From positions 2,287,907-2,351,906 of the forward strand of contig NW_002060943.1 in assembly GCF_000150275.1 (NCBI RefSeq): a stretch of DNA of 64,000 bases. Reading direction: 5' to 3'. A program made the translations under genes and the position numbers. Within the stretch, counting starts at the first letter, position 1, and every line of letters begins with the position of its first letter. The notes under the pieces are model-generated. The model was not told the origin of the DNA, did no database searches, and worked only from the letters and a program-made list of their open reading frames with translations. This document shows, piece after piece, positions 12,259-25,600 of this stretch. This DNA is from Trichoplax adhaerens. Its lineage: Eukaryota > Placozoa > Uniplacotomia > Trichoplacea > Trichoplacidae.

Positions 12259-15200
12259 TTAATCGTCTCCTGCTTCATTGCCATCTTTCCAGCTTCGTGG
12301 CCGTGCTCCTCCAAATAAGTTCCTGGTATCTGAAGCAACAGATAAAGCTGGCGCACCTACCGATCTCGGTTGCAGGTTCAACTTAGGTCGACGAGAAGCA
12401 GTTTCTACAGGAATGTTAAAAAGCGATATAAAATGAATTTAACATCTTTAAGTATTTAGGGTATTCGATTCGCTATCAACTTTGTCTTGTATATTGGGTA
12501 TAAATTTTCATTTGGCAAAATATTAATTACTTACACACATACACCGTACGTACAATGATACTGTATACTCGCAATGTGAACGTTAAACATTGCAAAACGA
12601 CTCATTATTAAAATCTCATTTATAACATCTGTAATAAAAATGTGGCTAGTTTTCTACTATTATAATTGACCATCACATTTAAAATACAAATACGACTATA
12701 ATAATTTACCAGGGGAAGGTTCACGAAATTCTTCCGGTGGTGGCCTACTGCTGCTGCTGCTGCTGCCGCCACGGCCTCGACCTCGATAATTCTGATATCC
12801 ACCGCGGCGCGGACCTCCGCGTCCGCCACCATCTAGTGAAACAAAAGATTCTAGTGAGATGAAACTTATATTGTAGGTCATGCACAAGCTATACATGACG
12901 ATATTTGACTATTCAAGAGAATAGCAATCCACATCAATGAGTAAAGAGTTACTGACATGAATTATCACGGTATCGACCACCATCTCTTCTACCATATTGT
13001 CCTAATGATATACGAATACATCAAATCACCATAATTGCATCGTATAGTATGTACTGTAATATAATTTCTGAAGTTAGAGTCATTAGATCCTAATCAAAGT
13101 GGAACATTACCTTCGCCATCACCACGATCACCGCGATCACCGCGATCACCGCGCTCGCGATCTCCATTGCCGCCACCACGATCGTTTCTTTTACCACCAG
13201 CGATATCAACTTTTATATTTCTATTTTCAAATTCCTGTAATACATTGAAGACAGTGTTAAAGTTGAACGCTTTAAAATCCGTTTTAACATCAGCAGAGAT
13301 TCATCTACCATTTTAAAAACTATATTTACTTTGTACATTAAATTGAGAAATGCAGGGGTATTAATAAATAAAATCTCTAGTTGAGTTCAATCTACAGGTT
13401 TTATGCGCACAAGATAATAAACATAGTAGAAAAAATGTCTGTAAAGTCAGTTTCAATATCTATATCTACTAGATGAGATTTAATTAAACAACAGTGGGCA
13501 TCAATAATAACTACTATCGTATTCTACAGCTACGGTCTTTGAAATTTTTACAACCTAAATTTATAGGCCTAGTACATACTGAATAATCTACGGTACCATT
13601 TAGAGATTTAATTTTTATAGTCAGTTAATTTCTTAATTGACGGAAAATCGAGCAATCTGAATTAATATACCGTCGTACTAATTGAATCGATTACAATTAA
13701 CATTATGCTTTGCTGTTTTTCATCTGTCAAAATCAAAACACCGAATGCCTTACCGATCCATTGTACTCAAGAGCTTCTTTCAATCCTTCAGGTGATGAAA
13801 ATTCTACATAACAAAAGCCTAAAAAAATAGATAGAATGTTACGTTATGATTTATAAAGCAACTAGGGTGTCTTAAGTGTAGAACAGATATGCTACATAGT
13901 TATTCGATGTCAATGGCAATCAAAATTGCGGTACTGTACTTTTTAAGACTATAAATAGTCTACGGTAATTGTTGTCAGAAGGGTACTATGCAGCACAGAC
14001 ACTTTTATACTATTCGGTCTTTATGCGGTATTACGCGGAATGTTATCAATATTTAATGTCTAGTCAATTTTCTACATCACGTTCAACGTGCACATTGTGG
14101 CAGAATCTAGCTTCCGTTTACTGTTGTAATGTCGCTTGCAAGATCTATCCAAGGCAATGTATTACGTTAATTAACTGCTTCTATGAATGTGCCAATCGTG
14201 GCGCGATCAGTTATTTGGTATTTTGCGTATATTGTATGATGTAACAGTCGAACGGTAGTCACTTCCGATAATTTTAGTTGATCAAAGCCTGATAATGTTT
14301 TCATCTTAGTCAGCCTATAACTCTGACGTGAGAGAATAATTATGCGTTACAGTACGGTATTTTAAAAAAGACTGGATAATAAAAACCAGAGATAGCACCA
14401 TAGTGCGATTAGTTACTCTCAAACAAAATGTCGACATTGTAATTACCTTCTCATTACTACATATAATGAGTTTAAATAACATTGATACCATGTACAGAAC
14501 ACGTCTCATAAATGTTAAAACGGAAAAGAAGGCAATCATAATGGAGGTATCCATTGAAAAATTTCCGTAGTAGTAGAGGAAAAGTAGTTAAGGTACTTTT
14601 GTATGTCAAGAAAATCCATTGACGTGACGAATCTCTCACAACCAAAAAGGCATCGGAAATTGATAATAAACTTCAATTATGATCTTCTACGAGCACCAGC
14701 TAGTGTACACTGTACAGTAGTAGCGGATACATTTCATTTACAAACATTGTGGGGATGGTTAAAAAATGGATACAATGTAGTATACCCTGACTCGATTACG
14801 TTATTAAACAGTACAGTATAGGAAGTCATTAATGTTGGAATTTTATACGCGCTTATTCATCATCCGATACACTTGCATTTGTATAGAGTAATGAAATATA
14901 TACTAATTATTAAAACGGCTAAAATGAAACGAAAGTGTCTTAATGTATTCATGATGGAATAGAAAAGTTACAAAGAGAGAAGAGACTTTAATCGATGGCT
15001 AAAATCAAACTATTCCAATGATAGCAAGCATGCATGCACATTTAAACCATCGCAAGGGCACCCTACAATGGCCTACATGGGTCGATGATTATAGGATTAT
15101 TACACACATACTGTATTGCCTTATTCATTTAACAAATATTTACGTAAAGATAATGACAATCTCGCCATTAGGTGAACAAGGTAGTGAAAATACCGTAGTA

Positions 15201-16949
15201 TAATGAATGTATGATAGATACGTATCATTCTCCACGACTTGTCAAGGTAGCGTATTTACGATGACGTTGTAGGTCCTATCGTTATGTACACGTCTACTGA
15301 AACGATTGCGCTTCATGAATTGTCCTTGTGACTAAAAGAATTGCAAGGTCAAGTAAAGAAAATCCTGTGCGATGATTAGGTTTTCATTGTGCTCTGTGTC
15401 ATTAATGAATTCATCTCGACTCGTTTGAAGGCATTGATCGCATCGCCGACTACTACAACACGTCTACAAGAGTTGGGTCCTATTTGTCCAAGTTTATATT
15501 TTAAAAATAAACCTCTTTCAAGCTTACAGTATACTTGCTGATTAGGGAAAAAATGGAATTAGAAGTTTACTTTACCTCGGAATTTGTCGGTTTCTCTATC
15601 ACGGACCAAACGTACACTAACCACCTAAAAAAAAAAAATGTCAACAATTGGAGAAGTTATTACCAGTATTTAGCTCATGCATTCAAGGTCCATTCTATCC
15701 GTAGCTAGAGAAAGAAATTAATTTAAGATAACATTTTCTTTCTGGGCGATTTATCGTTGCTCTTATGGATTCATTTGCCAGCAATATTGAAGGCGTGCTA
15801 TCTACCGATTGGCCATGAATTCATGAATTCAAGAGAGATTGATTCATTTCAGGACAAGCCTGAATCATCTTGTCTCTGCCATGAATTACGGTACATTCTT
15901 CACGTCTACACTGACAGTATGAAAACCCATCATGATGGATAGATATTGTTGTAACTTGATGTACGGTAATGTACGATCGTATTTTACAAAGCATAAGCTG
16001 GCTATAGCCAGTCTAGAGGACAAATTGTTGCCTAAGGAAAAGGATGCAAAGGGTAAGGAAAATGTTGGAAGACATGGCAACCAGCGTCGGCTGCAGTAAG
16101 TGAGAATCGCACGTGTACTGTACGACCATGTCGACTATAGCATGGACAGTCACTATCGATGTACCCAAACATGGGTCCATGTACGATACGGTACATGAGT
16201 GTTGACGGGTATTTTCAATGCTGGTATGGATGACCAATGCATTGCAAGGGGTATCATGGAGGCAAGTTAAACGAGTTACTATAACGTACAAGGTAGCGTA
16301 TACGCTAGTCCATAGTGGAAATTCAAAGAAGAGAAAATGAAATCCATGGTGGCAAAGAAAATTTTCATTGACGATGTCCAAGACTATCTGTCGTTCAATA
16401 TTGATAGCAACACCTTGTAAGTGTTAATACATTATCCAACTGCGACAGTCTACTGAGAATTGGGCTGGTTACGAGAGGAAGAAGATAGACTAGAGTAGTA
16501 TACTATGTCCTGCCCTGTTGATCTTTTGCTCCATTGACGAAAGAAGACATTGGAGACAGTAATGGTTTGGAATGGGGAAGGGATGACCATAAATTGCCTG
16601 TGCAAGATACTTACATCTAAGTGCTTGAAAATTTGCTCTAGGTCTCTTTGAACACAATTAAAGGGCAAATTACCAACATAAGCTGTATAAGGAGGCTCTT
16701 CAGGAAAAGGTTTCCGAACCCTGCTACCTCCGCCATAGCGTTGACCGCTACCACCTCTATCCGCGTCAGGTGTCCAATCCACATTATGAAAATGGAAAAG
16801 AAAGAGTCCGAATTTGAGTTCAACATCCATTCTAGCGCTACTCTACTTTAATCAAGAGTTTAATCTAGCGTTTATTACTCTCTATCACAAATTAAGGGAT
16901 GGATTTTCCTTGTCTCTTACCTTCCGCCATAATTTCTGTCTCTATCCAT
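12259..16949 (-). CDS. EIF4H: Eukaryotic translation initiation factor 4H
   Basis: An RNA-binding cofactor that stimulates the eIF4A helicase during mRNA scanning. Exons in transcript order: 16921-16949, 16615-16756, 15576-15624, 13754-13818, 13111-13234, 12957-13001, 12710-12832, 12259-12404; all join in phase to give 240 residues (human 248). After a Gly/Arg-rich N-terminus comes [15 protein letters not shown] with RNP2 (AYVGNLP), then [10 protein letters not shown] and RNP1 RGFCYVEF, which is split by intron 3. The tail is RGG-rich, with a tandem [11 protein letters not shown] segment and SSSSSSR, then [13 protein letters not shown] and LFGGARPR, the hallmark end of eIF4H/eIF4B proteins. 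The start ATG at 16949 opens [10 protein letters not shown]. Intron 3 is 1.75 kb. eIF4B is the alternative name, but the short length favours eIF4H. Confidence 0.95.
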
Positions 16950-19652
16950 GATGCCAGTGATTGTCAAGGAAAGAATCTTAGACCAACTAGCCGAATTGGC
17001 TTTGAAAATTGCATACAGTGGCACTGCTGATGTTTACTTCAATCCATGCCATGGCTCGACCCTACAAAACGCTTTACAACGGGCTATGGTACGGTACCGT
17101 AGGCCATGGCAGCACGTCCAAGAGCACCCTACGGGCCCAGTGGTTGTGAACAATACTGTACTGACGACAGCAGTAGCAGTGAAGCGCGTTGTACCACGAC
17201 CGTGACAGGCTGAATCGCTGGGGGGCCTACGGCATGTTATCCAGTACGATGCCTGCCACCTACAGTACTGTACACTGTAGAGTACCATACTTTACACTGC
17301 GCGGCAGGGTACAGCTTTTTCTTGACCCTTTTACCCGGTGTTTTCAAACACTGGGTAAAATTGGTTTGGCCTGGTTTTACTGACTTGGGTTACAACCCTT
17401 TGTTACAGCCTGTTGAAGTTGTATTTTTGTACTGGGCTTATTGGACCCGGGGTTACAACACTGTTTTGACGGCATGAAAAAAAGTCAACCCGAAACCTGG
17501 GGGGGGGGGATTCGCCTTCAGAATTGGTATCGTGGATACAGTGTTTGTATAGCGATTGCAGTCATTTCGGGTTCGAAAATCAACCATAACATGTCGTTTT
17601 ATTGGGTTCGGGTTGCGTTTTCACTTTATTCAATGACGCACTCTAGCCAGAGCTGCATGAACATTTACTATGTTGAATATTGACTGAATAGTGTACACTG
17701 TACTAGAAATTAGGAATTCCGGTCCATTTTATGCCCTAGTACTGTACTTAGTACTGTACTTGACTGCTTACAGTGTACAGTAGTGTGTAGCGTGAAGAAA
17801 TTCAACTCCAATTTTTCAAAATGAAATAAAAATGCCAAAACTTCATGAATTTTATTCCAATTTTGGATGAATCGGCGGTACACTGTAGCCTCCGGCATTT
17901 TGGAATTCTCTTTTAGTACCTAGAATACTGTAGGTGCTAAAATAGAATTACAAAATGTTGCCGTGGACGGTACACATCGAAGTACTCTACTGTACCGTAG
18001 TCCGACCAAGACCAAGCACTGTACTCTGCACTACTGTAATCCAGTCCAGGCCAGAACACTACTCAGTCATGGACTGGAAACGTTCCTCGGATGGACGGAC
18101 TTTCCATACCAGATAACGCCGAAAATGTTGGAAAAATAGTTACGCGGTCAATCTTCCGTGTCTGTTTTCGAAATCACTCGTACTCATTTGAATAATATTT
18201 ATGATCGAAATTCACTGCTTCTCAGCAGAGCTTAGTAACAGGTAATGGAATACAATGCGCATTACTTAATTTAGAAAAAAATCAGTCCATTCAGAATCGA
18301 CTATTTGCATACTAAAGTACTGTCATAATGAAGTGTTTGACACAATTTAAAGTATTGATCAAATAAGGCCAAATGTCTGTCCGTCCAAAGAGGAGTTTCC
18401 AGTCCAGGTATTTTCCCTAGCAGCCATGACTCAGGTACTACTTGGCGTAGCAGGTAGTCACTGATGGTTTGTAAATATAAATTGGAAAGAAACAAAATAA
18501 CTCAATAATGCTGTAAAAATTAAAAAAAAACATCCTCTACCAATATTGCTCAAGGTTAGAGTGATCTGGATTCGTGAAATTTTAGCCGAATTTGATAGTA
18601 AATGCCTTAAAATGAATGACCTAATTAAGGCCTACACTATGGCTGAATAGTAAATAGTTTTCAACCAGTACTGTATAATTTGTACATTGTACAATATACA
18701 GTATAACGCCCGCCATGACCATCAAATAGTGGTCCAAACATTGATCCAACATTCTCATCTCCCAGTCACTACTCATTATGCGTAGCTCAACTTCAAATTT
18801 TAAAACAGAATTTTATTTTAATCATAAAGATTGAACCAGTTCCTATATGGATACTGTTTCTTCGCCAGAAATGAAATCATCGTCGTTACTAATTGATAGT
18901 CATCAGAATCGATCAAAGATATCTATATTATTATCATCTCAGAAATAGAGATATGAAGCACTACGACCAGCATAGACTACTTACTGTTATATTATTAATT
19001 AATTGATTAATTATTAAAAAGTGAATGCATGACTATTTTCATTTGGATACATCATCGTATGATTTAATTTTTTACTTCAAGAAACATGGTTCTTAAAACG
19101 TACTCTTTCTCCTATAATATATCTAGTTGAGACATACCGTTTAACATAGTGGTCAGTTGTGTAAACATTTGCTATATAATTTAATCAAATAGAGAGAATC
19201 ACATTTCGCTAAAATTGAATTTATGTAATGGTATACAAATATACATCCATAGTATCTACAATTGAAAACCTGATTAACAATTGTATACTACACATCTGTA
19301 CTGTTTGATTGCAATATATAGTCTTCCTTCCCCAAGCGATTATTCGACTTTGCTTGATATTCATTGGATATCGGTGATTCTCGCTTGCTAGTGGTAGTAT
19401 TTTCTGCTAATCAAACGTAAAAGAACTGAAAGTTACTTATGATGAACACCAAAATCCAACAAATCTATGAACTATGAAAGCCTTTCTAAAAACCACGTTT
19501 ACAGTGAAACAACAAGAACTCTGAGGTACCGGGTATGCGATAAAGTTTTATAGCTAAATTTGCAACTTAATATAAACTAGTATAGCCACTACTGAAAATG
19601 CTATAAAATCATAAAATTGACAACTAATTCCGCCAATAAATTAAGTTCTCTG
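16950..19652. other. Intergenic between EIF4H and BLTP2, repeat-bearing
   Basis: About 2.7 kb with no supported exon. TACTG/CAGTA palindromes cluster at about 17150-17285, 17690-17785 and 17965-18040. A hairpin TTACCCGGTGTTT...AAACACTGGGTAA lies at about 17330-17358, and a run of nine or more Gs at about 17502-17511. An imperfect inverted repeat pairs roughly 18060-18102 (TGGACTGGAAAC...GGACGGAC) with 18378-18425. The EIF4H promoter and the BLTP2 3' end must lie here. Confidence 0.5.
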
Positions 19653-22600
19653 TCAACCTATAGAGCTGTCGGGTATATTTGCTCGCGTAGGCAGCGGCGA
19701 GTGCGGACTCTTGAGATCTTTTTCCTTGGCATTTTTCTTACCAAATAGCTTTAATGATAATTTTTTCTTGGAAGGTTTATCCTGCGTGGTATAAATAGTA
19801 AAGTTTTTATTACACTTGGGTCAGGTTACAAGACAACATTTAGATATCCTTTGCAAAAATAAAATCGCGCTATGCAGAAAAACATTAGTAAGTGACAGGA
19901 AGTTTGGATAAAACACCTGCATGTTAGAATTACAAAATTTATTACGGCAATGAAACGAACAAAGTATTAATGTATGAATCTTACCTGTACTCCAAGTAGT
20001 AGTCTGTACTTATCTTGGTCCGATGTTTTACTATCCATATTTCAGAAACGATTTAATCAAGAGCTTAGCGAATATAACTATTACCTTTCATTGCTGTAAC
20101 AAAAATTATAAACTATTCATCTTACGAGGCGTCGATATCTTTTGGGTTAGATTCTCCATCACTTGTATGACGAAATCGTAATTTTTCTTTAATCGCCTAA
20201 TACGCGTATACGCATGAAAGCGGTACAATGTAAGCTTACGATAAATATTTTAAATTAAGAAGCTATGATTTGTAGACAAGGAAAGTTGGTAGTCATAAAA
20301 TTGTTTGGACATCTGTCCCTTATTATCGCATGTGCTAATAATAGTCCTGATAATGCAATACTATCCAGCTCAATATACAGTTACATCAATTAGGATTACC
20401 TGAGACAAGAGTGCCTGGCGGCAATCTTTTTTCATTGCTAAAAGTAGGTCAATCCATTGCCAGGTAACATTATGATATTCTAGTGTGGGCAGCGCTAGAT
20501 TGAAGTCATTCACGTCAGCTAGATTTTTGTCTTTCTGACCCTAGAATCAAACAAATACACATATTCATGGCATATACTTGACCGTAGGTATACAATAACT
20601 ACTGAAAGAGCATAAACTTAAATACTCAAAGTTTGGTTCTATACTAACCTTGTAACTAACAAGCAAGGGAACCTGCGGTATTTTAATGTAAATGAAGGTT
20701 TGATTTTTTGAGGCTCTCTCCTACGATTACATAATCATTCATCAGTTATATTATAATTATAATAAGAACTTAGCAATTTTATGAGGCAATATCACACAAA
20801 CTTAGTTTAAATTTTTAACTAGGTTTATAGTATAAGATTACTTTCATTTTGTTGAGAACATCTTCATCATCTAACATCCGCCTCAAGAGTTTCTTGCTCT
20901 ATGGTTTTTATATAAAAGTAAAGATAGTTTACTTCCATATCAGTATAAATCTAATGCACTTCTAGTAGACAAACAATTAGCAACAAGATCCTAATGGTCA
21001 ATCATATATCAATACTTTAACAATAACAAATGGTGCGCATTTACCCTTTCGGCTTTTTGATCTTGATTAGACTCGCTATTATGTGTAAAGGAAATTCTCC
21101 TATGACTACCTTCAGATACAGATGCACGGGATCGAACACTGTCAATGCTGTCGCATCTCTTAATCGACGAAGTGTCTTGACTTCTTGAATAGCGCTGTTC
21201 AGTAAAATGATGTAGTTGAGGTAAGTACTTTTCAAGAACTTACGTAATAGTAGCGTAGGAAGTAGTGGTCTGCTTTACCGAAGCATGACAGTTTCTGAAT
21301 TCAAATAACTTACAAATTCTTTATGGCTTGCAGCTGGCGAAGAAGGAAAATTAAAGTGACTACTTCCACCGCTTTCACTAATAATACTCATTGTCTAATG
21401 TGACAGGAACAGTTATTATCTCAATATTTACGTCAATTAATATACTATAAGACAGCCTAAATCTAAAGAGTGATTAGAATTATAGTGTTCTAGCTGTATC
21501 ATGCGATATTAATAACATATCTCTATCTAATCCTTACTAGCTAAAACTTCTACTTATATTAAACAAATCACATGAACTTCTAATCGAATATTGCTTAGCA
21601 ATTTCTAAAATCTATACTTTTGTTAATTACTAAAGTTTATTCGTATTTTTATTACGTACGTCATCATCAGAGTCACTATCAGATCCTAATCAACAAAGTG
21701 ATGATAAAAGTTAGCGCAATAAAAACTTATCACAGATACAGGTGAAATCAAATATTTATTACCAGGATATTAATATGCAATAATTTTACCTAGTCTACTA
21801 GCGGTTTCATCATCATGTGATGCATCTGAATTTTCGAAACGATGCGGAAAAAAGAACTTCATAAAATTTTTATATAAATGGTTGGTTAATCGTACAGCCA
21901 GGGGTACAACGTTAACTTCAAAATGTTCTTTAACAGAGATTCCACCAACTTCATAGTACAAACATGATTATGAAAGACAATTTTAAGCAGCTTAGTAAGT
22001 ACGATAATGTACTTTCTTAATTGAGTTGATTAAGTCTTAGTTAGTAGGTTTAACGTTACCACGTGGCATTTCACGGCAGAATATCCGAACAGCAACATCG
22101 CGATCGATTTGAACTTTAGTTTTCAGTTTTTGGGGGCAGAGGGCATCCTGAATGCGTTAGAGATAATAAAAAATATCACTTTGGCATGGTAATTAAATTT
22201 AGAGTTTGCTACTTTTACTGATTTTGTTTATTAGAGCCACAGCAGTCTTAGAGTACAGTAATATCCTAACCTTAAAAGAATTGTTTGGAACTTGTAATAA
22301 ATTATGAACAGCGAAATCGCCAATCTCAAGTTTATGTTCAACACAATCATTGGACATATTCCTCTTTGTATAACTATATATAAATCGATATACATATTTT
22401 AGTTCGAAATTTAATAAATTAAATAAACTAGATTTTTTGTTCAGTTTCTTCGTAAATGGTACGTAGGGGTATTTTATCATTACTATACCAAAAATTTTTG
22501 AGTTCGGCACTAGCCACGTTATGATTTCCATTAATTTGGACGAGTGACCATCCAGCAGATCCAAATAAAACTTCAACCCGCTTGACTTCAGAAACATTAG

Positions 22601-25600
22601 CTAAATGACAAATTTGATAACAACTACTTACTAATGAGTATCATGCCAGTTTTATAGAACTGTCACAAATTGTATCTCTAAACTAAGTAGTTAATAATTC
22701 ATATCCAATTACTATGAGAGAGGCTGCTGATACCAGAATACAACTTGCTTTCTTTTAAAGATCTACATTTAAATGAGAGGCAGTTATAGAAGTCCATGTA
22801 ACGATACATAGACAAGTCAATCTGATGCTTTCTGATATTGTTTGAGTTCTTGTCAAAGATTACAATATCTAACATCCTTACGTAATCATGAGTCGTAGTT
22901 CATCACATGCCATGTCAACATTTTCCTTAACTTCTATGATTTCATCTTCTAATTCTTTAATTTGATCAGTTAATCTGATTATTTGGAAAAAAAATATCAG
23001 GACTCTACTTTTTACATTGACTATACATGTAATACACGTAAACTGTTCGACCAAAATTTAAGATTTTCCCGTTACTAGTAATTTCTCCGTTACCTTGATG
23101 CCTTCTCTTCTTCATGTAGTATTAATTGCTGCCGCGCTAAAAACATAGCTCGTTCTAACTTTCTCATCGTTCGTAATTGATATCTAGTACAATTTCAGTA
23201 GGTCAGTTAATTTATTAGTAATTTCATTAAGCTAAGTGTAGCGAATGATACTACATACTCGAACACAAAACCAAAGGCTATGTAACATACCGGACCGTAT
23301 TCTGTAATTGCAGTAGAGGAGTGCCAATGTCTTCGTCTTCATTAAGTTGAAGTTTAAACTTCATCTTTTCTATCAATTCCGACTCTTCCTGATAGTGCAA
23401 GATTTTTAATAATTTACTCAGATCATTTCATTAACATAGTTTCGTTAAAATTTTGTAAATGGAATATGTTAAGTAATTAATAGCGTCACTTTGCTGTTAT
23501 CAGCATACGTGTATATATAATTATAATACGTCATTTACATAAGTGCTTATTTTTATGTTGCTTAGCCTATACAAATTACCTTCTTTTTCGGTTCAACATA
23601 TAAAACGAAATTCTCCACAATATCAATTAACATTGCATATTGAGCCTATCAAAGGTACAATTCAGAGAACTGACGAAGTAATCCATCTGACATACTAACA
23701 ATTATAATCAGCCCATAAAGAACGAAAAATTTGAGAAATACTTTACCGAATTAGTCGATATCTCTAATGATGTATGGTAAATTTTGATGGAATCAACTGC
23801 AGGCTCTAATTCTGATTGGTTGGATATGGTATACGTTGGCTATAAAAAATTAAAGCTTTAGACATTTCATTGAATCAAATCGAATAATTTTACTATGAGA
23901 ATATTTTTGTCGGACTTTGAATTCAATTAACTCGAAATAAAGTGCAGAAGATAAGCAATTTACCGATTCCATTAGTACATTGCTAGCTTCATCCATATAA
24001 CTGATATAAGAAAATTGAGCGCTACAACGTGAAATAATTCGTTGTAATTGCACAATTTCTGGGACTGCAATCTTCGTTTGATCCTGATCTTCATCCTCTT
24101 CAGTTACCGCATCCAGATTATCTCCGTCACTGATTGTTATTTCCAGATCGTCTTCATCATTATCCAGTAAGCTTGTAGATCTCAAGAAACTGCATTAACA
24201 AATAAAATTTTCTAATAGTCTGCAAGAAGCGTGGAGGCCTATATATTGAATAATCGTTCTAATCAATATTGACTAATGTACCTTATTGACTTTCTAGGGG
24301 CTCCACGCCGTTTCTCAACATCGTGAACTACGTGACCGACACCCTCTGATACAATAGAATCCATGCTGTCAGTACCTCTGGATTGAATCAATGACGGCTT
24401 TAACCAAGGTATGTCGTCAGTTTTATAGTAACTGCCTCCAACCGTACCAAAATACTATTGAATTATATTACAAAACATAGTTACTGATAGTTGCATCTCT
24501 TTGGTGTAACTAGTTATTGAACATATCATAGCATACCTGTATATTATCAAATAAGGCCGACCATGACGTTTTTAAAAGTAATTTATGTGACCGCCACCGC
24601 GGTGTATGAATAAGGCGATATAAGCGGGTATTTGCAGCCGAAGTAACAAGGCAACCGTTTGTTTCGGTTCCCTTTAAAATGACTTGAGAATTGACGGCTT
24701 CAACTAGCGATGAAATCAAAGGTCTTATTCGCTACATGAATTCAGCTGGCGTATAGTAGGTCTTAAGGCATTTTATCATGCTACAATGAAGCTATATACA
24801 TAATATTGGACCAAACGTAAATATCTAGAAATATTTTTGCTTACTAAGTATATGTCGTTGATGAACGTCTTCCTCATCTGGTAAAATATTCTTCGTCGTT
24901 TGAGCAGTATTATCACTTTTCTAAAATTACGCAGAGCACCCATTTATAATATATATTTATAAGATGATAATTAATATAAAATCAATTTGTGACGTAATAT
25001 TAAGCTGTATCTAGAATTAGAGTTCAGAACCTCATCTTCGCATGTTACTACAAAATTGGATTGATCAGACAATAAATCTTGAAGCATATTGCCGAACGGC
25101 TTGGATTCATTTGCAGAAAATGACCTTTGCGATTCAGGCTCCGGTACATTCTATCGATATACGATAATTGACACAGTCACATCAAGATCATGTTACAATT
25201 AGCAGTAACTAACTTCGGATCTTACTCTAAACTCACCTCAGTGATGACAACAGGTTTGGCAGTACTATGCTTTATTTGTTTTATAAAGTCACTAGACAAA
25301 TCGTGTTTGAGCGTCTGTGTGATAAATATAATTTAGGAATTTCATTATTCTCGTATTTTAGTTTGAGGCAATAATATTCAATGTTAATATCGCGGAAATA
25401 TTTTCTTAAATCTATAGAAATATCATCGGCATTCGATAAAGTTTATGGTAAAATAAGCTCGAGTACGTCTTGTAATTATCATACTTGCGATTTTTTGTTT
25501 GCCCAAAATATACTAAGAGCTGTATCCCGATTGAATGTTGTCCATGAAGCTTTAAGATCATTTATCTTAATTGTATGCGTATATGGATTTGTATCGTCTT

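Noticed and set aside
12120-12386. 88-residue plus-strand open frame
   Set aside because: Antisense shadow of EIF4H exon 8, which matches the family tail on the minus strand.
14315-14554. 79-residue minus-strand open frame in EIF4H intron 3
   Set aside because: Chance frame in an AT-rich intron, no recognisable domain.
16013-16381. 122-residue minus-strand open frame in EIF4H intron 2
   Set aside because: No family resemblance and no compatible splice sites with EIF4H; the RRM continues correctly without it.
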